22,503 bases of DNA from an uncultured Bacteroidales bacterium (GTDB lineage Bacteria; Bacteroidota; Bacteroidia; Bacteroidales; Paludibacteraceae), in assembly GCA_903912795.1 (NCBI GenBank), contig CAIWIS010000621.1, forward strand, positions 1 through 22,503. The letters are read 5' to 3'. This document shows positions 15,442 through 22,503 of the stretch, piece after piece. The position numbers and the translations under genes were made by a program. How positions within the stretch are numbered: the first letter of the stretch is position 1; each line of letters begins with the position of its first letter. The notes beneath the pieces are model-generated. The model searched no databases and was not told the origin of the DNA. It saw only the letters and a list, made by a program, of their open reading frames with translations.

Positions 15442-18400
15442 TTGAAATTTAAGAATCTATTTATCCTGACATTGCTTATAAGTGTAGTTTTTGCAGGGTG
15501 TTCTATGAAAAAGAATACTTCTACTACCCGTGCTATGAAAGCTTTAAATACACGTTATAATGTGTATTTCAATGGTATGAATAGTTACGATGAGGGAATT
15601 AAAAGTATAAATCAGTCAAATACCGACGATTATGCTACTCTTATTAATATGTATGCTATAAGCAAACACGATAATGCTAATGCGGCAAAATCAAATATGG
15701 ATAGAACAATTGAGAAGTGTAGAAAGGCAATTAAACTTCATTCCATTAAACAAAAACCTGAACGCGATAACAAAAAGTGGAATAATCCGGAATATCAAGC
15801 ATGGTACAATCAAAAAGAGTTTAATCCGGCATTGAAGGATGCTTGGATGCTTTTAGCAAAAGCTGAATTTCATAAAGGTGATTTTTTAGGTTCAGTTGGT
15901 ACGTTTATTTATATATCTCGCTTTTTTTCGAACGATAAGGACTTAATTGCTCAATGTGAATTATGGATTGCTCGTGCTTATGCCGAAATGGGTTGGATTT
16001 ACGAAGCAGAACAAGTATTGTTGAAATTTAAACAGGACAATCTGAAAGAAAAAAATATTGGTCTTTATGCTTCTGTTAATGCTGACTTACTGCTTAAAAA
16101 ACGTCAGAATAAAGAGGCAATACCCTTTTTAGAGTTGACATTGAAAAACGAAAAAGATAAAGTTCAGAAACAGCGTTTTACATATCTTTTGGCTCAATTA
16201 TATCAGAAAAACGGAAATAATGCAGATGCATTCAAGTCTTTTGTGGCAGTTTCAAAACTAAATCCACCATACGAAATGGATTTTAATGCTCGTATATATC
16301 GTGCAGAACTCAATAGTGATATTCCTGCTGTGCGCAAAGAATTGAAAAAAATGATTGCTAATCCTAATAATAAAGAATATAAGGATCAGTTATTTTATGC
16401 TATGGGAAAAACCTATTTACAACAAGGTGATACGCTTAAAGCAATTGAAAATTTTATTATTTCGGCCGATACAAGTACGCGCAAAGGTTTTGATAAAGCA
16501 GTAACCTTGATTGCTTTAGGTGATTTGTATTATTTGAAGAAAAATTATATTAAAGCTCAACCATGTTACGATGAAGCTGCGAAAATAATTTCGGTTGAAA
16601 ATGAAGATTATGCGCGTGTTTCGAAACGTGCTGAAACCTTGAGCGAACTGGTTGTGCAGTACGAGTCGGTTACTTTGCAGGATAGTTTACAGCGTTTAGC
16701 CGCAATGCCACTTGATAAAAGAAAAGCAATAGTTCAAAAAATTATTGATAAACTCATAGCCGACGAAAAAGCAGCTGAAGAAGCTGAAAAAAAATCGCAA
16801 ATGCAGAATCGTCCTCAAAATTTTGACGAAAACTTTGAATCATTACCCCCTATGGGTATGGCTCCAAATACGGGTGAATGGTATTTTTATAATCCCACTA
16901 TTATTAAAACGGGTGTTTCGGAGTTTCGCAAAAAATGGGGTGTACGTAAACTCGAAGATAACTGGCGCAGGACAAATAAAACGGCTTCGCTTTTTAACGA
17001 GGAACTTGCTGCTTCTAATGTTACATCGGCTGTAAAAGATAGTGTAGTTAAAGATTCAGTGCCCGTAGTCGATGCAAAATCACTTGATTTTTATTTGCAA
17101 CAAATACCTGTGACTGAGGCTCAATTCGAAATATCGAATTCTGAGATAGCTAATGGCTTGTTTAATATGGGTTTTATCTACAAAGATAAAGTGGAAGATT
17201 TACCAATGGCTATACAAACTTTTGATGAGTTCGATCGCCGCTTTCCGAATGATAAACGCCGATTGGAAACACTATTTAGTAGTTATATGATTGAAACAAA
17301 GCTCCTAAATACCACTAAGGCTACAAATTATAAGACAAAACTCATAGCTGAATTTCCTACTTCGAAATACGTTGAAGTAATTTCGCAACCCGATTATTTT
17401 GACCGACTTAACAAAATGTATCAGGTACAGGATTCAATTTATTTTGAAACTTATAAAGCATTTAATGCGAGCGATTTCAATACTGTTAAGTTAAATACTG
17501 CATTTATTCAACAAACATATCCTTTATCTACTCTGTTACCTAAATTTTTGTTTCTGAATGCATTAAGCGTAGGTAAAACCGACAAGCAGGAAGTTTTTGA
17601 AAAGTCCTTAACCGCTTTAGTCGAAAAATATCCAGCCAGTGAAGTTAGTTCTATGTCAAAAGATATATTGGCATTACTAAAACAAGGAAACGAAAACAAA
17701 GCAGGTACATCACAAGGTTCTTTGCTTTCGCGTAGGGATGAAGCTGCCAAACAAGAGGTTCAAGAAATTGCTGACCGTAAATTTACTGCCGAAAAAACAG
17801 GAAAACACAGACTATTGCTTATTTTCAATACATCAACCGAAAATTTGAATAAACTATTGTTTAATGTCGCTGCATATAACTTTACTCGTTTTATGGTAAA
17901 GGATTTTGATTTGCTTACAACCAAACTTGATAGTACTCAAACCATGTTATCGGTTACTAATTTTGAATCATTCGAAGAAGTTGAATGGTATTTAAACTCT
18001 GTAAAAAGCGATGAAATACTTGCCGGTTTACTTTCAACTTTTGTAACTCAAAAGGTAATTATTTCGGAAGCTAATTTTGGAATAATGTTCTCTTATTTGG
18101 GTTTGAATGAGTATTTGAGCTTTTTAAATGCAGGTTTTAAAAATGCAACTGAACCAAAACAAATAGCCACAGTCAACAAAAATGTAACACCTAAAGATAT
18201 AAAACCAAAGGTTGAAAAGCCAACAGCTGCCGCTCAATCGCCTTCAGTTCCTCCAAAAGAAGAAGCTAAATTACAAGAGCCTAAAAATGTTGTTCAGCAG
18301 CCAGTTAAGCCAGTTGTAGAGCAGCCAAAATCAACAACAGTTCAACAGCCAGCAACTATACAGCAAACGCAACCTAAAGTCGAGCCATCTCAGCCTACTA

Positions 18401-18804
18401 TTCAACCTATAGAGGATAATGTGCCTTTATTTAAAAATTTATATGCATTTAGAGCAAATGAACCTCATTATGTAGCTATTTCGGTGCTGAATGGAGTTTT
18501 CGATTTTGATAAAGTGAAATTAGGTTTTGATGCTTTTAATGCTAAAAATTATGGTATTTTAAACTTGAAAGTGACAAAAGATTCTTTTGAAAAACAACAG
18601 TTTATATTAATTGGGCCTTTTGTGGATGCCAATATTTCCAAATCGTATTTATTGCGAATTGTAAACGAAGATACTCTCTATGAGCCAATTAAAAACACAA
18701 ATTATCGTAATCTTGTAGGTTCGCAACGTAATCTAAACATAATGATGCAACAAAATGCAATGGATACGTATTTTGAATTTATGCAAGAGTACTATCTCAA
18801 ATAA
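15442..18804 (+). CDS. sprE: SprE/PorW, T9SS-associated TPR lipoprotein
   Basis: This 1120-residue lipoprotein belongs to the SprE/PorW family needed for type IX secretion and gliding. The signal peptide ends in FAGC with C20 as the lipidation site. The N-terminal part has the family's features: TRYNVYFNGMNSYDEG, then DDYATLINMYAIS, IEKCRKAIKLHSIKQKP and YNQKEFNPALKDAWMLLAKAEFHKGDFLGS. TPR-like helical repeats run through about 130-390 and again about 570-760. A basic/acidic segment (430-460) and a Pro/Gln/Lys-rich linker (about 903-993) follow. Two similar modules, about 787-858 and 1006-1078, flank that linker. The start codon is TTG: an in-frame stop at 15427-15429 leaves no upstream start and the lipoprotein signal begins immediately. 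It would act on the periplasmic side of the outer membrane. porX follows directly. Confidence 0.92.
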   Translation: MKFKNLFILTLLISVVFAGCSMKKNTSTTRAMKALNTRYNVYFNGMNSYDEGIKSINQSNTDDYATLINMYAISKHDNANAAKSNMDRTIEKCRKAIKLHSIKQKPERDNKKWNNPEYQAWYNQKEFNPALKDAWMLLAKAEFHKGDFLGSVGTFIYISRFFSNDKDLIAQCELWIARAYAEMGWIYEAEQVLLKFKQDNLKEKNIGLYASVNADLLLKKRQNKEAIPFLELTLKNEKDKVQKQRFTYLLAQLYQKNGNNADAFKSFVAVSKLNPPYEMDFNARIYRAELNSDIPAVRKELKKMIANPNNKEYKDQLFYAMGKTYLQQGDTLKAIENFIISADTSTRKGFDKAVTLIALGDLYYLKKNYIKAQPCYDEAAKIISVENEDYARVSKRAETLSELVVQYESVTLQDSLQRLAAMPLDKRKAIVQKIIDKLIADEKAAEEAEKKSQMQNRPQNFDENFESLPPMGMAPNTGEWYFYNPTIIKTGVSEFRKKWGVRKLEDNWRRTNKTASLFNEELAASNVTSAVKDSVVKDSVPVVDAKSLDFYLQQIPVTEAQFEISNSEIANGLFNMGFIYKDKVEDLPMAIQTFDEFDRRFPNDKRRLETLFSSYMIETKLLNTTKATNYKTKLIAEFPTSKYVEVISQPDYFDRLNKMYQVQDSIYFETYKAFNASDFNTVKLNTAFIQQTYPLSTLLPKFLFLNALSVGKTDKQEVFEKSLTALVEKYPASEVSSMSKDILALLKQGNENKAGTSQGSLLSRRDEAAKQEVQEIADRKFTAEKTGKHRLLLIFNTSTENLNKLLFNVAAYNFTRFMVKDFDLLTTKLDSTQTMLSVTNFESFEEVEWYLNSVKSDEILAGLLSTFVTQKVIISEANFGIMFSYLGLNEYLSFLNAGFKNATEPKQIATVNKNVTPKDIKPKVEKPTAAAQSPSVPPKEEAKLQEPKNVVQQPVKPVVEQPKSTTVQQPATIQQTQPKVEPSQPTIQPIEDNVPLFKNLYAFRANEPHYVAISVLNGVFDFDKVKLGFDAFNAKNYGILNLKVTKDSFEKQQFILIGPFVDANISKSYLLRIVNEDTLYEPIKNTNYRNLVGSQRNLNIMMQQNAMDTYFEFMQEYYLK

Positions 18805-18837
18805 TTAATTGAAAAAAATAAAAATATTAATATTAAG

Positions 18838-18863
18838 TCCCCCTTTTGGGGGATTTAGGGGGC
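18838..18863. repeat. G/C-rich hairpin element between sprE and porX
   Basis: TCCCCC (18838-18843), a TTTT loop and GGGGGA (18848-18853) form a tight hairpin. A second G5 run at 18858-18862, followed by C, could compete for the same C5 run, giving two exclusive folds. It stands out in an otherwise A/T-rich 69-base gap and lies about 11 bases before the porX ATG, so it could limit read-through or translation of porX. The layout resembles a dispersed Bacteroidetes intergenic element I have seen before. No strong T-run follows, so it is not a standard terminator. Confidence 0.7.
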
Positions 18864-18873
18864 TGATAAAAAA

Positions 18874-20421
18874 ATGAAAAAAGACCGCATACTTTGGGCC
18901 GACGACGAAATTGATTTGCTTCGCGCCTATGTTTTGTTTCTCGAAGAAAAAGGATACGAAGTAGTAACAGCTAACAACGGAAAAGATGCTGTAGAACTTT
19001 GTCAGAAAGAGAGTTTCGACATTATTTTCCTAGATGAAAATATGCCGGGCTTAAGCGGACTCGAAACCTTGGCATTGATAAAAGAAATTGATGCCAATGT
19101 GCCTATGGTAATGATTACCAAAAGCGAAGAAGAGAATATCATGAACATGGCTATTGGCAATAAAATTGCTGATTACCTGACTAAACCAGTGAATCCCAGT
19201 CAGATATTGCTTACACTCAAGAAAAATATCCATAAAAAAGAAATTGTAAGTGAGCATGCTACTTCTACCTATCGTTCGGAGTTTGGACGAATAGGTATGC
19301 AAATAAACGATTCGCTTACTTATGAAGATTGGGTTGAAGTATATAAAAAGCTGGTGTATTGGGAGTTGGAGCTCGCTGAAGCTGATAATGGGATGGACGA
19401 AATGCTCAAAATGCAAAAAACCGAAGCTAATACTACTTTTAATAAGTTTATTAAACGAAACTATGTTTCGTGGTTCGAAAACCCAGCAAAACGTCCTTTG
19501 CTAAGTCCTGATTTATTTAAAACGAAAGTTTTTCCATTGATTGACAAAGGGGAAAAAGTGTTTTTTATTTTGGTTGATAATTTCCGTTACGACCAATGGA
19601 AAGTAATACGTGAGTTGATGAGCGAGTTGTTTACTTTTTCCGAAGAAGGAATGTATTGCAGTATGCTCCCAACAGCCACACAGTATGCTCGAAATGCTAT
19701 TTTTTCAGGACTTTTACCACTCCAAATTCAACAAATGTTTCCTGATTTGTGGGTAGATGAAGAAGAGGAAGAAGGTAAAAATATGAACGAAAAGGACTTG
19801 ATTCAAACTCAATTGCATCGTTTCCGTAAAAACTACACGTTTTCGTATCAAAAAATAAACGAATCGGCATTTTGCGAAAAAGTAATTGAACAATTACCTC
19901 GTATTGAAAATAATCAGCTGAATGTGATTGTGTTGAATTTTATTGATATGCTTTCGCACGCTCGTACCGAATCCAAAATGATGCGAGAATTAGCAAATGA
20001 TGAGGAGGCGTATCGCTCGCTTACATTATCGTGGTTCCGACATTCGCCTACTTATGAACTCATGAAAGCCATAGCCAAACGCGGACACAAAGTGATTTTT
20101 ACTACCGACCACGGAACAATTCAATGCGATAACGCAATAAAAGTGATAGGTGATAAAAATACCAATGTTAATTTGCGTTATAAAGTAGGTAAAAGCTTGA
20201 GTTATAATAAAAAAGAAGTTTTTGAAATAACGCAACCCGCAAAAGTAGGTTTGCCAAGTCCGAATGTGAGTTCGGCCTATATTTTTGCCGGAAACAAAGA
20301 CTTTTTTGCCTATCCAAATAATTACAATCATTATGTGAGTTACTATAAAAATACATTTCAGCATGGTGGCATTTCGTTGGAAGAAATGCTGATACCGCTT
20401 ATTGTGATGGAGCCTAAGTAA
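18874..20421 (+). CDS. porX: PorX, T9SS response regulator with PglZ domain
   Basis: This 515-residue two-domain regulator controls T9SS gene expression, normally with the kinase PorY and the sigma factor SigP. The receiver domain (about 5-120) has the acidic pair D10-D11, phospho-acceptor D54 in FLDENMPG, T82, and K104 in YLTKP. After a helical linker, the PglZ domain (about 210-515) of the alkaline phosphatase superfamily has VDNFRYDQW at 234-242, TATQYARNA at 267-275, TDHGT at 411-415 and FQHGG at 495-499, which include the expected Zn-binding Asp, Thr and His residues. PorX of this type has been reported to bind zinc and cleave oligonucleotides. It lies 69 bases after sprE, with a G/C hairpin between, and 24 before argF'. 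Confidence 0.96.
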   Translation: MKKDRILWADDEIDLLRAYVLFLEEKGYEVVTANNGKDAVELCQKESFDIIFLDENMPGLSGLETLALIKEIDANVPMVMITKSEEENIMNMAIGNKIADYLTKPVNPSQILLTLKKNIHKKEIVSEHATSTYRSEFGRIGMQINDSLTYEDWVEVYKKLVYWELELAEADNGMDEMLKMQKTEANTTFNKFIKRNYVSWFENPAKRPLLSPDLFKTKVFPLIDKGEKVFFILVDNFRYDQWKVIRELMSELFTFSEEGMYCSMLPTATQYARNAIFSGLLPLQIQQMFPDLWVDEEEEEGKNMNEKDLIQTQLHRFRKNYTFSYQKINESAFCEKVIEQLPRIENNQLNVIVLNFIDMLSHARTESKMMRELANDEEAYRSLTLSWFRHSPTYELMKAIAKRGHKVIFTTDHGTIQCDNAIKVIGDKNTNVNLRYKVGKSLSYNKKEVFEITQPAKVGLPSPNVSSAYIFAGNKDFFAYPNNYNHYVSYYKNTFQHGGISLEEMLIPLIVMEPK

Positions 20422-20445
20422 TTTACCATTTATTCATTTACCATT
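20421..20445 (+). repeat. Direct repeat ATTTACCATT in the porX-argF' gap
   Basis: ATTTACCATT occurs at 20421-20430 and 20436-20445, a 15-base period, filling the gap between the porX stop and the argF' start. Function not evident; no terminator was seen here, so cotranscription with porX is possible. Confidence 0.65.
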
Positions 20446-21402
20446 ATGAACAACTATACAAACGTAAAAGACCTCGGCAATTTGCAAGAGGCAATTCAGG
20501 AAGCGCTGGAAATTAAGAAAAACCGCTTTGCATACAAGCACATTGGCGAAAATAAAACACTGTTGATGGTGTTTTTCAATTCTAGTCTTCGTACCCGCTT
20601 AAGCACACAAAAAGCAGGTATGAATTTGGGTATGAACACCATGGTGCTCGATGTAAATGCCGGAGCATGGAAGTTGGAAACCGAACGTGGCGTAGTGATG
20701 GATGGCGATAAACCAGAGCATATTTTGGAAGCAATTCCAGTTATGGCAAGCTACTGCGATATTATTGGTGTTCGTGCGTTTGCTCAGTTCGAAAGTAAGG
20801 AATTCGATTATCAGGAAACGATTATCAATCAGTTTATTAAATATTCTGGCAAACCGGTTTTCAGCATGGAAGGAGCAACTTCGCATCCATTGCAGGCTTA
20901 TGCCGATTTAATAACTATCGAGGAATTCAAAGACAAACCGCGTCCTAAAGTGGTTTTGACATGGGCGCCGCACCCCAAAGCATTGCCACAAGCAGTTCCT
21001 AATTCTTTTGCGGATTTTATGAACGAGGCGAATGTTGATTTTGTGATTACACATCCCGAAGGATATGAGTTAGCACCCGAATTTGTGCGCGGAGCGCATG
21101 TGGAATACGACCAGATGAAAGCATTCGAAGGAGCCGATTTTGTATATGCCAAAAACTGGGCTGCTTTTCAAGACCCGAATTACGGAAAAATCCTGAGTAA
21201 AGACATGAATTGGACAGTTAGCGACCGCCAAATGGCTGTAACAAACGATGCGCGCTTTATGCATTGTTTGCCCGTTCGCCGCAATATGATTGTAACCGAT
21301 GAAGTGATAGAAGGACCACGTTCCATCGTTATCCCCGAAGCCGCCAATCGCGAAATTTCAGCTCAAGTAGTGATTAAAAGATTGTTAGAAAATACAAAAT
21401 GA
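20446..21402 (+). CDS. argF': N-succinyl-L-ornithine carbamoyltransferase (ArgF')
   Basis: This 318-residue transcarbamylase serves arginine biosynthesis. It carries the carbamoyl-phosphate motif SSLRTR at 46-51, HPLQ at 146-149 and HCLPVRR at 272-278. It belongs to the AOTCase/SOTCase branch rather than ordinary ornithine carbamoyltransferase. The key specificity position is P90 in DGDKPEH, the residue reported for the N-succinylornithine enzyme of Bacteroides fragilis, where the N-acetylornithine enzyme of Xanthomonas has Glu. The whole sequence closely resembles the B. fragilis protein as I recall it. This implies that the pathway here uses N-succinylated intermediates. It overlaps apt by 4 bases (ATGA). 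Confidence 0.93.
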   Translation: MNNYTNVKDLGNLQEAIQEALEIKKNRFAYKHIGENKTLLMVFFNSSLRTRLSTQKAGMNLGMNTMVLDVNAGAWKLETERGVVMDGDKPEHILEAIPVMASYCDIIGVRAFAQFESKEFDYQETIINQFIKYSGKPVFSMEGATSHPLQAYADLITIEEFKDKPRPKVVLTWAPHPKALPQAVPNSFADFMNEANVDFVITHPEGYELAPEFVRGAHVEYDQMKAFEGADFVYAKNWAAFQDPNYGKILSKDMNWTVSDRQMAVTNDARFMHCLPVRRNMIVTDEVIEGPRSIVIPEAANREISAQVVIKRLLENTK

Positions 21403-21923
21403 ATATAGAACAAGTTATTGCGTCGATACGCAACGTGCCGGATTTCCCGAAACCGGGTATTTTATTTAAAGACATAACCACAGCTATGAAGGATGCCGAA
21501 GTGCTTCATTACATTGCCGATGAGTTATATTATTATTACAAAGACAAAGGCATTACGAAAGTAGTGGGCGTTGAGAGTCGCGGATTTGTATTAGGAAGTA
21601 TTTTGGCATACAAACTCGGAGCTGGTTTCGTGTTATTGCGCAAACCCGGCAAATTACCCGCCGAAACTTTCAAGGTGGATTACGAACTGGAATATGGTAC
21701 CGATTCACTCGAAATACACAAAGACTCTATCGACGAAAACGATGTGGTGTTGCTTCACGACGACTTGCTTGCAACCGGCGGAAGTGCCAGTGCAGCATTA
21801 AAATTGCTGACTGAATTTGCTCACAGCGATGTTTATGTGAGTTTCCTCATTGAATTGGAGTTCTTGAATGGTCGGGAGCGTTTGAAAGGAGCTAAAGACA
21901 TTCATGCATTGATAAAGTTTTGA
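21399..21923 (+). CDS. apt: Adenine phosphoribosyltransferase
   Basis: This 174-residue cytoplasmic enzyme salvages adenine to AMP using PRPP. Its N-terminus IRNVPDFPKPGILFKDIT is the standard APRT start, ESRGF at 59-63 is the adenine-side motif, and VVLLHDDLLATGGSA at 116-130 is the PRPP-binding loop. Length is normal. The ATG overlaps the argF' stop (ATGA), so translation is likely coupled. An adenine salvage enzyme between two arginine genes has no obvious pathway link. Confidence 0.97.
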   Translation: MNIEQVIASIRNVPDFPKPGILFKDITTAMKDAEVLHYIADELYYYYKDKGITKVVGVESRGFVLGSILAYKLGAGFVLLRKPGKLPAETFKVDYELEYGTDSLEIHKDSIDENDVVLLHDDLLATGGSASAALKLLTEFAHSDVYVSFLIELEFLNGRERLKGAKDIHALIKF

Positions 21924-21927
21924 TAAA

Positions 21928-22503
21928 ATGAACAAACTTACACTCGTAAAAGTTGGCGGCAAAATTGTGGAAGAGCCACAAAGTCTGAAACAATTATTAG
22001 CTGACTTTTCAAAAATTGATGGCTACAAAGTGCTGGTGCATGGTGGTGGACGCTCGGCTACAGCCATTGCTGCCAAACTCGGCATTGAAAGTACCATGGT
22101 AAACGGTCGCCGAATTACCGACGAAGAAACGCTAAAAGTGGTAACCATGGTGTACGGAGGCTTGGTAAACAAACAAATAGTGGCTGGTTTGCAGGCTATT
22201 GGTGTAAATGCACTCGGACTTACAGGTGCCGACCTCAATTATATGCGTTCCGAAAAACGTCCAGTAAAAGAAGTAGATTACGGTTTTGTGGGCGATGTAA
22301 AAGAAGTAAATGCCGGAATTTTAGCCGATTTAATTGCTAAAGGTGTTGTTCCTGTGTTAGCACCGCTAACGCATGATATGAACGGGAATATGCTCAATAC
22401 CAATGCCGATACTATTGCGGCTGAAGCTGCTAAAGCATTGGCAAAATATTTTGATGTAACATTAATGTATTGTTTTGAGAAAAAGGGAGTACTTTTGAAC
22501 GAG
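21928..22503 (+). CDS. argB: Acetylglutamate kinase-like ArgB, probable N-succinylglutamate kinase (cut by window end)
   Basis: The first 192 residues are visible and the reading frame is open at the window end. They show the amino-acid kinase fold: VKVGGK at 7-12, VHGGGRSA around 37-44, the substrate-binding VNGRRITDEETLKVV, GLTGAD and a central GVVPVLAPL stretch. ArgB phosphorylates the N-acylglutamate gamma-carboxylate in arginine synthesis. Because argF' is the succinyl type, the natural substrate is probably N-succinylglutamate, as in B. fragilis; this is inferred, not shown by ArgB itself. It starts 4 bases after apt. Confidence 0.93.
   Translation, partial: MNKLTLVKVGGKIVEEPQSLKQLLADFSKIDGYKVLVHGGGRSATAIAAKLGIESTMVNGRRITDEETLKVVTMVYGGLVNKQIVAGLQAIGVNALGLTGADLNYMRSEKRPVKEVDYGFVGDVKEVNAGILADLIAKGVVPVLAPLTHDMNGNMLNTNADTIAAEAAKALAKYFDVTLMYCFEKKGVLLNE

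Noticed and set aside
18838..18863. Rho-independent terminator after sprE
   Set aside because: The hairpin is strong, but no T-run follows on the + strand; a second G-run follows instead.
19051..19416. 121-codon - strand frame inside porX
   Set aside because: It is antisense to the PorX receiver and linker region, with no start context or family resemblance.

Overview
The window looks like a chromosomal piece of an AT-rich member of the Bacteroidetes, probably order Bacteroidales. The evidence is the type IX secretion (T9SS) components SprE/PorW and PorX, T9SS C-terminal sorting domains on two secreted proteins, several TAnnTTTG-type -7 promoter elements, a Bacteroidetes-type MurA with Asp in place of the catalytic Cys, a DUF4290 gene, and an ArgF' that matches the N-succinylornithine carbamoyltransferase type known from Bacteroides fragilis. 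No rRNA, tRNA, CRISPR array, transposase or phage gene was seen.

Region 1 (1-9190, + strand) is a tightly packed operon for alginate breakdown, with gene gaps of 1 to 34 bases, closed by a strong hairpin terminator. In order it holds the 3' end of a sialate O-acetylesterase-like gene, a PL38-like lyase, a T9SS-exported LamG-like protein of unknown function, a T9SS-exported PL6 lyase, a PL17 oligoalginate lyase, a KdgF-like cupin, an MFS transporter with an unusual extracytoplasmic insert, and an SDR reductase. The inferred flow is: PL6 outside the cell cuts alginate; PL38 and PL17, probably periplasmic, reduce the oligomers to unsaturated monomer; the MFS protein imports it; KdgF linearises it to DEH; the SDR reduces DEH to 2-keto-3-deoxygluconate. 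SusC/SusD, KDG kinase, KDPG aldolase and a regulator are not in the window and may lie upstream.

Region 2 (9212-12303, - strand) holds a bacterial ferritin, murA, a DUF4290 gene and a small secreted cysteine-containing protein. Region 3 (12481-15217) holds a TerB/J-domain co-chaperone, a MOP-superfamily flippase and, convergent to it, a small membrane protein with a CCGxHxxC motif.

Region 4 (15442-20421, + strand) pairs sprE/porW (TTG start) with porX, a response regulator fused to a PglZ phosphodiesterase domain. Both serve the T9SS that would export the PL6 and LamG-like proteins of region 1. A G/C-rich hairpin sits between them. Region 5 (20446-22503) is arginine biosynthesis: argF' (succinylornithine type), an overlapping adenine phosphoribosyltransferase, and argB, cut by the window end.

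Nothing here is clearly a wholly new system. The best candidates for undescribed biology are the T9SS-exported LamG-like protein inside the alginate operon, the inserted domain of the MFS transporter, and the small CCGxHxxC membrane protein.
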